From Pseudarthrobacter sulfonivorans (GTDB lineage: Bacteria; Actinomycetota; Actinomycetes; Actinomycetales; Micrococcaceae), in NCBI RefSeq assembly GCF_024391045.1, contig NZ_JANFCZ010000001.1, positions 186,001-250,000 on the forward strand: a DNA stretch of 64,000 nt, given 5' to 3'. Numbering within the stretch: the first letter of the stretch is position 1; each line of letters starts with the position of its first letter. Shown one piece after another: positions 45,559-52,523 of this stretch. The position numbers and the translations under genes were made by a program. The notes beneath the pieces were generated by a model. The model saw nothing but the letters and a program-made list of their open reading frames with translations, was not told the origin of the DNA and ran no database searches.

Positions 45559-47394
45559 TTGGCACACCTTCTTGGCGGCGAAAACCTCACAGTTTCGTAC
45601 GCAACGCGAACCGTCCTGGACGGGATCACCCTCGGACTCGAGGAGGGTGACCGGATCGGCATGGTGGGCCGGAACGGTGACGGCAAGTCGACACTGATGC
45701 GCCTGTTGGCCATGCGGTCTACCCCGGACTCCGGCCGGGTGACCAAGCGCAGTGACGTCAACATCGGTTACCTCGACCAAAGCGACGTGCTCGACGGCGA
45801 CCTCACCGTCGGCGCCGCGATCGTGGGGGACCAGGCCGATTACGAATGGGCCCGCAACCCGCAGATCCGCGAGGTCATGGGCGGGCTGGTGTCCGACGTC
45901 GACTGGCACGCCAACGTCCACGCCCTCTCCGGAGGGCAGAAGCGGCGCGTGGCGCTGGCCAAGCTCCTGATCGAGGACCATGACGTCATCATGCTGGACG
46001 AGCCGACCAACCACCTCGACGTCGAAGGTGTCGCCTGGCTCTCCCGGCACCTGAAGACCCGCTGGCGCGCCAACCAGGGCGCTTTCCTGGTGGTGACCCA
46101 CGACCGCTGGTTCCTCGACGAGGTCTGCACCAAGACCTGGGAAATCCACGATGGCATCATGGACCCGTTCGACGGCGGCTACGCGGCCTACGTCCTGGCC
46201 CGCGCCGAGCGTGACCGGGCAGCCTCGGTGACCGAGAGCAAACGCCAGCAGCTTGTGAAGAAGGAACTCGCCTGGCTGCGCCGCGGCGCCCCGGCCCGCA
46301 CGGCCAAGCCCAAGTTCCGCATCGAGGCCGCCAACGCGCTGATTGCGGACGTCCCGGAGCCGCGTGACTCGACGGCCCTGAGCAAGATGGCCACGGCCAG
46401 GCTCGGCAAGGACGTCCTGGACCTCGAGAACGTGTCCCTGGACTTCCAGGGCGGCGATGCCGGCCAAAAGCTCTTCGACAACATCACCCTCCGCCTGGCC
46501 CCGGGCGAGCGGCTGGGCCTGGTGGGCGTCAACGGCGCCGGCAAGACCACCCTGCTCAAGCTTCTGAACGGTGAGATCCAGCCGAGCTCCGGCAAGTTCA
46601 AGCGCGGCAAGACCGTGGTCACCGCAGTGCTCACCCAGGAAGTCAAAGAGCTCGACGACGTCTCCGACCTTCGCGTCATCGAAGTCATCGAACGCGAGAA
46701 GCGGTCCTTCAACGTGGGCGGCAAGGAGTTCACGGCCGGCCAGCTTGTGGAGCAGCTCGGCTTCACCAACGAGAAGCAGTGGACCCCGGTCAAGGACCTC
46801 TCCGGCGGTGAGCGGCGCCGCCTCCAGCTGCTCCGCCTGCTCGTGGGCGAACCCAACGTGCTGATGCTTGATGAGCCCACCAACGACCTCGACACGGATA
46901 CCCTCGCCGCCGTCGAGGATGTCCTGGACGGCTGGCCCGGCACCCTGGTGGTGGTCAGCCACGACCGCTACCTGCTGGAACGCGTCACCGACCACCAGAT
47001 GGCGCTGCTGGGCGACGGCAAGATCCGTGCCCTGCCGCGTGGCGTGGACCAGTACCTGGAACTGCGCGAGTCCGCCCTCGCCGGCTCCACCATCACCGGC
47101 GGCGGCAACCCCGTGACCGGCGCCGGCGGCAGCCCAGCCCCCGCCGCTGCAGCAGCTTCCGGAGCCTCTGAAGCCGAAAAGCGCGACGCCCGCAAGGCCA
47201 AAAACCGGATCGAACGCCAGCTCGGCAAAGTCGAGCAGGCCGAAAAGAAGATCCACGACCAAATGGTCAAAAGCACGGCCGAGTCCGACTTCGACGCCCT
47301 CGCCGAACAAAACAAGAAGCTCAAGGACCTGGCCGGTGACCGCGAGGCCCTCGAACTCGAATGGCTCGAAGCCCTCGAAGTCCTCGGCGAGTAG
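45559..47394 (+). CDS. ABC-F family ATPase (Uup/EttA-like)
   Basis: 611 residues, no membrane segments. Two ABC domains: Walker A GRNGDGKST, LSGGQKRRV and LDEPTNHLD in the first; GVNGAGKTT, LSGGERRRL and LDEPTNDLD in the second, so both sites look active. The linker contains the WLRRGAPARTAKPKFR region that reaches toward the ribosomal P-site tRNA in ABC-F factors. A C-terminal coiled coil (about 540-611, rich in Glu/Lys) resembles Uup. Probably a translation factor rather than a specific antibiotic-resistance determinant. The start is TTG 45559; no in-frame ATG lies nearby. Confidence 0.94.
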   Translation: MAHLLGGENLTVSYATRTVLDGITLGLEEGDRIGMVGRNGDGKSTLMRLLAMRSTPDSGRVTKRSDVNIGYLDQSDVLDGDLTVGAAIVGDQADYEWARNPQIREVMGGLVSDVDWHANVHALSGGQKRRVALAKLLIEDHDVIMLDEPTNHLDVEGVAWLSRHLKTRWRANQGAFLVVTHDRWFLDEVCTKTWEIHDGIMDPFDGGYAAYVLARAERDRAASVTESKRQQLVKKELAWLRRGAPARTAKPKFRIEAANALIADVPEPRDSTALSKMATARLGKDVLDLENVSLDFQGGDAGQKLFDNITLRLAPGERLGLVGVNGAGKTTLLKLLNGEIQPSSGKFKRGKTVVTAVLTQEVKELDDVSDLRVIEVIEREKRSFNVGGKEFTAGQLVEQLGFTNEKQWTPVKDLSGGERRRLQLLRLLVGEPNVLMLDEPTNDLDTDTLAAVEDVLDGWPGTLVVVSHDRYLLERVTDHQMALLGDGKIRALPRGVDQYLELRESALAGSTITGGGNPVTGAGGSPAPAAAAASGASEAEKRDARKAKNRIERQLGKVEQAEKKIHDQMVKSTAESDFDALAEQNKKLKDLAGDREALELEWLEALEVLGE

Positions 47395-47498
47395 TCACCT
47401 TGGGTGCCGGAACCGGCCCTTCGACGTCGCTTAGACACGTCGCGTAGAAGGAGCAGCACGCAGAGGACAGGTGCCCCGCGCCCGAAGGCGACCACGGC

Positions 47499-48125
47499 TC
47501 ATTCTTCGATCTGCAGCTCCGGGTCTTTTTTGAGGCCGGTCAGGCCGTTCCAGGCGAGGTTGACCAGGTGCGCGGCGACGGTGTGTTTGTCCGGCTCGCG
47601 GGCGTCCTGCCACCACTGGCCGGTCATGGCCACCATGCCGACGAGCATTTGGGCGTACATGGCTCCGTCCTGGGCGCTGAGACCGCGGCGGTCGAATTCG
47701 TCGGACAGGATGTGCTCGACGCGGGCGGTGACGTGTGACAGCAGGGTGGAGAAGGCGCCTTCGGGCTGGGACGGGGGAGCGTCCCGCATCAGGATCCGGA
47801 AGCCTTCGGTGTGGTCTTCGATGTAGGTGAGAAGGGCCAGGGCGGCACGTTCCACGAGGACGCGAGGCTTGGCTTCCTCGGTCAGGGCTGCGGTGATCGC
47901 GTCCAGGAGGATCCGGAATTCGAAGTCCACCACCTGGGTGTAAAGGCCTTCCTTGGAGCCGAAGTGCTCGTAGATCACGGGTTTTGAAACGCCAGCGCAG
48001 GCTGCGACTTCCTCGATGGTTGTCCCGTCGAGTCCGCGTGCGGCGAACAGCCCACGGCCGACGTCGATCAGTTGGCTGCGCCGCTGAACGCCTGTCATCC
48101 GTGCCCGGGGTGGGTTGTTACTCAC
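47499..48125 (-). CDS. TetR-family transcriptional regulator
   Basis: 208 residues from GTG 48125. The HTH is textbook: GTTIEEVAACAGVSKPVIYEHFGSKEGLY. The C-terminal domain has HTEGFRILMRDAPPS and MTGQWWQDAREPD, typical of a common actinobacterial TetR group near glmU. The target is unknown: it converges on the ABC-F gene and is divergent from tRNA-Gln, with no linked transporter or enzyme. A start at ATG 48098 is possible. I found no clear palindrome upstream. Confidence 0.9.
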   Translation of the reverse strand: MSNNPPRARMTGVQRRSQLIDVGRGLFAARGLDGTTIEEVAACAGVSKPVIYEHFGSKEGLYTQVVDFEFRILLDAITAALTEEAKPRVLVERAALALLTYIEDHTEGFRILMRDAPPSQPEGAFSTLLSHVTARVEHILSDEFDRRGLSAQDGAMYAQMLVGMVAMTGQWWQDAREPDKHTVAAHLVNLAWNGLTGLKKDPELQIEE

Positions 48126-48286
48126 ATTTCCATCATGCCTTAGGGGCCTTGGCTGGCGCGGTTGAAACGGCCGGAAAGGCCTGCGGGACCGGACTTGGAA
48201 GGCTGTGTTTCCGGCCCGTGTCGCGAGCGGCCCTGAACCCATGGCAAAATAACTACTTGTGCCTTGGCCTTGCGCCTCCGGCACGG

Positions 48287-48358
48287 TCCGCCCTGGTGTA
48301 ATGGCAGCACCCCGGCCTTTGGAGCCGTGGAGTATAGGTTCGAATCCTATGGGCGGAA
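48287..48358 (+). tRNA. tRNA-Gln (anticodon TTG)
   Basis: 72 nt. Acceptor TCCGCCC (48287-48293) pairs perfectly with GGGCGGA (48351-48357); A48358 is the discriminator. The anticodon loop CTTTGGA places TTG at 48319-48321. The T-arm TATAG-GTTCGAA-TCCTATG is standard (GTTCGAATC). The 3' CCA is not encoded (ACT follows), so it must be added after transcription. Confidence 0.95.
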
Positions 48359-48466
48359 CTGCTGTGCCGAGAGCGTCCAGTAGTATGAACTCGGTGCCCC
48401 GTAAGGCTTGTGGCCGGCCCGGCACCGCCCCAGCGCCACGCGCAATCAAGCAAGGAGAGCCCGTAC

Positions 48467-49942
48467 GTGATCCCCGAGAATACCGGCCCGGCCGCCGTCA
48501 TCGTTCTGGCAGCAGGCGCAGGTACCCGGATGAAATCCCGTACCCCCAAGATCCTGCATGAGATCGGCGGCCGCTCCATGGTGGCCCACGCCCTCCTTGC
48601 GGCACGCAGCATCAACCCCGGCCGGCTGGCCCTGGTGGTCCGCCACGAACGTGACCTGGTGGCCGGCCACCTGAACGAACTGGACCCCGAGGCGCTGATT
48701 GTGGACCAGGATGAGGTCCCCGGCACCGGCCGCGCCGTCGAAGTGGCACTGCTCGCCCTGGATGCCAAGGAAGAACTGACCGGCACCGTGGTGGTGACCT
48801 ACGGCGACGTTCCGCTGCTCAGCGGCGCACTCCTCGCCGATCTGGTGGCCACCCACGAACGCGAGGGCAACGCCGTCACCGTCCTGACGGCCCTGCTGGA
48901 TGACGCCACGGGCTACGGCCGCATCCTCCGCGGCGACGACGGTTCTGTCACCGGCATCCGCGAACACAAGGACGCCACTGAGGCCGAACGCCTGGTCCGT
49001 GAGGTCAACTCCGGTATTTACGCCTTTGACGCCGCCGTGCTCCGGGACGCACTGGTCCACGTCACCACCGACAACTCACAGGGTGAAAAGTACCTCACCG
49101 ATGTCCTCAGCCTCGCGCGCCAGGCCGGCGGCCGGGTTGCCGCGGTCGTCACCGAAGACCGCTGGCAGGTGGAGGGAGCCAACGACCGCGTACAGCTCGC
49201 CGCGCTCGGGGCGGAACTCAACCGCCGCACGGTCGAAGCCTGGATGCGTGCGGGAGTCACTGTCGTTGACCCCGCCACCACGTGGATCGATTCCACTGTC
49301 ACCCTGGACGAGGACGTCCGCATCCTCCCCAACACGCAGCTGCACGGCGCCACCACTGTGGCGAGGGACGCCGTCGTCGGCCCCGATTCCACCCTGACGG
49401 ATGTCCGCATCGGCGAGGGGGCAAAGGTGATCCGCACCCATGGTTCCGGGTCCGTGATCGGCGCGGGCGCCGCCGTCGGCCCCTTCACCTACCTGCGGCC
49501 CGGCACTGTGCTGGGCGAAACCGGCAAGATCGGCGCGTTTTACGAGACCAAAAACGTCACCATCGGCCGAGGCTCCAAGCTGTCCCACCTCGGCTACGCC
49601 GGTGACGCCGAAATCGGCGAGGACACCAACATCGGCTGCGGCAACATCACTGCCAATTACGACGGCGAGAAGAAGCACCGCACGGTGATCGGTTCGGGCG
49701 TCCGCACAGGTTCCAACACCGTGTTTGTCGCACCCGTCACCGTGGGGGACGGTGCTTACAGCGGCGCCGGCGCGGTGATCCGCAAGGACGTCCCGGCCGG
49801 GGCGCTCGTCCTGTCCGTCGCCGCCCAGCGCAACGCCGAAGGGTGGGTTGTTGCAAACCGCCCCGGCTCGCGCTCGGCAGAGTTGGCCACAGCCGCGTCA
49901 GACTCCTCAAATTCCCCAGCATCAACAGAAGAGGGCAAGTAA
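48467..49942 (+). CDS. glmU: Bifunctional GlcNAc-1-P uridyltransferase / GlcN-1-P acetyltransferase
   Basis: Makes UDP-GlcNAc for peptidoglycan. 491 residues. N-terminal pyrophosphorylase: LAAGAGTRMKSRTPKILHEI and VTYGDVPLL. C-terminal left-handed beta-helix with hexapeptide repeats (about 255-440), including GAFYETKNVTIG and NYDGEKKHRTVIG of the acetyltransferase site. The GTG at 48467 has AAGGAGAG upstream. The Ser/Ala tail after residue 470 is a common actinobacterial extension. prs begins 2 bp after its stop. Confidence 0.97.
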   Translation: MIPENTGPAAVIVLAAGAGTRMKSRTPKILHEIGGRSMVAHALLAARSINPGRLALVVRHERDLVAGHLNELDPEALIVDQDEVPGTGRAVEVALLALDAKEELTGTVVVTYGDVPLLSGALLADLVATHEREGNAVTVLTALLDDATGYGRILRGDDGSVTGIREHKDATEAERLVREVNSGIYAFDAAVLRDALVHVTTDNSQGEKYLTDVLSLARQAGGRVAAVVTEDRWQVEGANDRVQLAALGAELNRRTVEAWMRAGVTVVDPATTWIDSTVTLDEDVRILPNTQLHGATTVARDAVVGPDSTLTDVRIGEGAKVIRTHGSGSVIGAGAAVGPFTYLRPGTVLGETGKIGAFYETKNVTIGRGSKLSHLGYAGDAEIGEDTNIGCGNITANYDGEKKHRTVIGSGVRTGSNTVFVAPVTVGDGAYSGAGAVIRKDVPAGALVLSVAAQRNAEGWVVANRPGSRSAELATAASDSSNSPASTEEGK

Positions 49943-49944
49943 TA

Positions 49945-50925
49945 ATGAGCGAAATTACGGCACACGGCGAAAAGAAGCTGGTGCTAGCCGCCGGGCGGGC
50001 ACACCCCGAACTGGCGCGGGAAATCGCGAAGGAGTTGGGGACCGAACTGCTGCCGATTGACGCCTACGATTTCGCCAACGGGGAGATCTACGTGCGCGCC
50101 GGCGAGAGCGTCCGCGGCACCGACGCGTTTGTCATCCAGGCGCACCCCGCCCCGCTGAACAACCACTTGATGGAACAGCTGATCATGATCGATTCGCTGA
50201 AGCGTGCCTCCGCCAAGCGGATCACGGTGGTATCCCCGTTCTACCCGTACGCCCGCCAGGACAAGAAGGGCCGCGGCCGCGAGCCCATTTCCGCCCGGCT
50301 CGTGGCGGACCTGTACAAGACCGCGGGCGCGGACCGCATCATGAGCGTTGACCTGCACACGTCCCAGATCCAGGGCTTCTTCGACGGCCCCGTGGACCAC
50401 CTCATGGCCATCCCGCTCCTGGCGGATTACATCCGGACCAAGGTGGGCGCCGACAACGTCACGGTCGTTTCCCCGGACACCGGCCGCGTGCGCGTCGCCG
50501 AGCAGTGGGCGGAGCGGCTCGGCGGGGCCCCGCTGGCGTTTGTGCACAAGAGCCGCGACCTCACCGTCCCCAACCAGGCCGTATCCAAGACCGTGGTGGG
50601 CCAGGTTGAAGGCCGGACCTGCGTGCTGATCGATGACATGATCGACACCGGCGGAACCATCTCCGGAGCCGTCCAGGTGCTCATGAACGCCGGGGCCAAG
50701 GACGTCATTATCGCCGCAACCCACGCCGTGTTCTCCGACCCCGCCGCCCAGCGGCTGGCCGAATCCGGTGCCCGCGAAGTGGTGGTCACCAACACCCTGC
50801 CCATCGCCTCCCACCAGCGCTTCCCGCAGCTGACGGTGCTGTCCATCGCGCCGCTGATCGCCCGCGCCATCCACGAAGTGTTCGACGACGGCTCGGTCAC
50901 CAGCCTGTTCGACGGCAACGCCTAA
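49945..50925 (+). CDS. prs: Ribose-phosphate pyrophosphokinase (PRPP synthetase)
   Basis: Makes PRPP for purines, pyrimidines, His, Trp and decaprenyl-phosphoryl sugars. 326 residues. The ATP/flexible loop YARQDKKGRGREPISARL, the DLHTSQIQGFF ligand loop and the PRPP motif VLIDDMIDTGGT are intact. ATG 49945 is preceded by GAGGG and lies 2 bp past glmU, so the pair is one operon, as in many actinobacteria. Confidence 0.98.
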   Translation: MSEITAHGEKKLVLAAGRAHPELAREIAKELGTELLPIDAYDFANGEIYVRAGESVRGTDAFVIQAHPAPLNNHLMEQLIMIDSLKRASAKRITVVSPFYPYARQDKKGRGREPISARLVADLYKTAGADRIMSVDLHTSQIQGFFDGPVDHLMAIPLLADYIRTKVGADNVTVVSPDTGRVRVAEQWAERLGGAPLAFVHKSRDLTVPNQAVSKTVVGQVEGRTCVLIDDMIDTGGTISGAVQVLMNAGAKDVIIAATHAVFSDPAAQRLAESGAREVVVTNTLPIASHQRFPQLTVLSIAPLIARAIHEVFDDGSVTSLFDGNA

Positions 50926-50937
50926 AGAGCTCCCGCG

Positions 50938-50990
50938 GCGCCGGCCCCGAATTCATGCGTTTTCAGTTTTCGGGTGCGGCGCTGGTAGGA
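50938..50990 (+). terminator. glmU-prs terminator
   Basis: GCGCCG (50938-50943) pairs with CGGCGC (50977-50982) and CCCGAA (50946-50951) with TTCGGG (50969-50974), separated by a 2-nt internal mismatch, around a loop of about 17 nt. TGGTAGGATTTTC follows. It starts 13 nt after the prs stop. Confidence 0.55.
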
Positions 50991-51011
50991 TTTTCACGAT
51001 ACCTTGGCGAG

Positions 51012-51100
51012 GGAGAGCAGTCTCCGTTATCGACTGGGTCTGAATCTCCCTTCCGGAAGGGCGCCGCACGGCGCCCGGCGTTGAAGGTCGCAACAGACCT
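51012..51100 (+). promoter_or_regulatory. Structured 5' leader of rplY, candidate autoregulatory element
   Basis: A small hairpin GGAGA/TCTCC (51012-51025) is followed by a multibranched element. GGTCTG (51037-51042) pairs with CAGACC (51094-51099) to close it. Inside are the palindrome CCCTTCCGGAAGGG (51048-51061) and GGGCGCC/GGCGCCC with a GCAC loop (51059-51076), which share 51059-51061 and so compete. It ends 43 nt before the rplY ATG. Ribosomal-protein leaders often bind their product; that function here is inferred. Confidence 0.5.
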
Positions 51101-51142
51101 CCGCCCTTGCTGAACACCAGTTATTCTTCCGAGGAGATACGC

Positions 51143-51733
51143 ATGTCTGAGCAGAAGCTCGCAGCAGAAGTACGCACCGAATTCGGCAAGGGCTTTGCCC
51201 GCCGCGCGCGCATGGCCAACCTGATTCCCGCCGTCATCTACGGCCACGGCGCCGAGCCGATCCACATCACCCTCCCGGCCAAGGCCACCACGCTGGCAGT
51301 TCGCACGGCCAACGCCCTGCTGTCCCTGGACGTCAACGGCGACGAGCACCTGGCCCTGGTCAAGGACGTCCAGCGCGACCCCATCAAGCAGATCATCGAG
51401 CACATCGACCTGCTGACCGTCCGCAAGGGCGAAAAGGTTACCGTGGACATCCCCGTCCACGTTGTTGGCGAAGTTGCTCCCGGCAACGTCTTCAACCAGG
51501 AACTGACCGTTATCTCCCTTGAGGCCGAGGCAACCCACCTGCCCACCGCCGTCGAGGTTGACATCGAAGGCCGCACCGCCGGACAGCACATCCACGCTTC
51601 CGACCTGGTCCTGCCGAAGGGCGCCACCCTGCTGGCCGACGCCGACGCCCTGGTCATCAACATCTCCGAGGCCGTTGAGGTTGCAGAAGAAGGCGAAGAA
51701 GAGGCAGCAGCCGCACCGGCAGCAGCCGAGTAA
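51143..51733 (+). CDS. rplY: 50S ribosomal protein L25/general stress protein Ctc
   Basis: 196 residues. The N-terminal 5S rRNA-binding L25 domain (LAAEVRTEFGKGFARRARMANLIPAVIYGHG) and the C-terminal TL5/CTC beta domain (VPVHVVGE, VEVDIEGRTAGQHIHASDLVLP) are both present; the tail is acidic and Ala-rich. GAGGAG lies 6 nt before the ATG. It is preceded by a structured leader and followed by a strong hairpin, then pth, the standard actinobacterial rplY-pth order. Confidence 0.97.
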   Translation: MSEQKLAAEVRTEFGKGFARRARMANLIPAVIYGHGAEPIHITLPAKATTLAVRTANALLSLDVNGDEHLALVKDVQRDPIKQIIEHIDLLTVRKGEKVTVDIPVHVVGEVAPGNVFNQELTVISLEAEATHLPTAVEVDIEGRTAGQHIHASDLVLPKGATLLADADALVINISEAVEVAEEGEEEAAAAPAAAE

Positions 51734-51751
51734 CCACTTCCCAGATTCGCA

Positions 51752-51785
51752 GCTGTGGCCGGACCCCTTGGGGTCCGGCCACAGC
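51752..51785 (+). terminator. rplY terminator hairpin
   Basis: GCTGTGGCCGGACCCC (51752-51767) pairs perfectly with GGGGTCCGGCCACAGC (51770-51785): a 16-bp stem in the 80-bp gap before pth. No T-tract follows. Confidence 0.65.
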
Positions 51786-51813
51786 CATGTCCGGACCACC
51801 CTAGGATGGAACA

Positions 51814-52404
51814 ATGACTGACACCTGGCTGATTGTGGGCCTCGGAAACCCCGGCACCGAATACAAAGGCAACAGACACAACGTTGGCCAGATGGTTCTT
51901 GACGAACTGGCCGGCCGGCTCGGCGGAAACTTCAAAACCCACAAGGCCCGGGCGCAGGTCCTCGAAGCGCGGCTGGGGATTGGCGGGCCGCGCCTGGTTC
52001 TTGCCAAGCCGATGAGCTACATGAACGTTTCCGGCGGACCCGTGGGAGCCCTGGCGAATTTTTACGGCATCGGACCGGATCGCGTGGTGGCGGTACACGA
52101 CGAAATCGATATCCCGTTCAACACCATCAAGCTCAAATGCGGCGGTGGCGAGGGCGGCCACAACGGGCTGCGGGACATCTCCAAGGTGCTCGGCACCAAG
52201 GACTACCTGAGGGTCCGGGTGGGAGTCGGCCGCCCGCCGGGCCGCATGGACACTGCCGATTATGTGCTCCGTGATTTTGGCACCACAGAACGCAAGGACC
52301 TGCCGTTTCTGCTGGATGAGGCCGCCGATGCCGTGGAAATGCTGGTCAAAGACGGGCTCACCGCAGCGCAGCAGAAGTTCCATCCGGCGAAAACCGACGT
52401 GTAG
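51814..52404 (+). CDS. pth: Peptidyl-tRNA hydrolase
   Basis: Releases peptides from prematurely dropped peptidyl-tRNA. 196 residues. Active-site residues are visible: N in [17 protein letters not shown] with catalytic His, [10 protein letters not shown], and the HDEIDIPF Asp; [13 protein letters not shown] is the substrate loop. The start ATG follows a short GGATGG-type site. It is separated from rplY by a strong hairpin, so it may have its own promoter. Confidence 0.97.
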   Translation: MTDTWLIVGLGNPGTEYKGNRHNVGQMVLDELAGRLGGNFKTHKARAQVLEARLGIGGPRLVLAKPMSYMNVSGGPVGALANFYGIGPDRVVAVHDEIDIPFNTIKLKCGGGEGGHNGLRDISKVLGTKDYLRVRVGVGRPPGRMDTADYVLRDFGTTERKDLPFLLDEAADAVEMLVKDGLTAAQQKFHPAKTDV

Positions 52405-52487
52405 CAATTAGGACCAATAACCCGTAATCCCTGTTCAGCCTTCCGTCCCTGGGGGTAGTCTTCTTCCTAAGCGGGGGGGCGAAGGGG

Positions 52488-52520
52488 CTTATCCCGCTTT
52501 ATTGGGATGTAGGGGATAAG
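52488..52520 (+). promoter_or_regulatory. Inverted repeat covering the ribosome binding site of the first LuxR gene
   Basis: CTTATCCC (52488-52495) and GGGATAAG (52513-52520) are perfect 8-bp arms around 17 nt. The 3' arm contains the GGGGAT Shine-Dalgarno 4 nt before the ATG at 52524. A second GGGAT (52504-52508) can pair with the same 5' arm and would free the site. It could be an operator at DNA level or an RNA switch at translation level. Confidence 0.5.
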
Positions 52521-52523
52521 TTC

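Noticed and set aside
45532..47310. Long minus-strand open frame opposite the ABC-F gene
   Set aside because: It mirrors ABC-F codons and has no family resemblance, while the plus strand carries two full ABC domains.
45559..47394. Antibiotic-resistance ABC-F protein
   Set aside because: The Uup-like C-terminal coiled coil, housekeeping neighbourhood and lack of a linked resistance regulator favour a translation-factor role. Resistance cannot be claimed from sequence.
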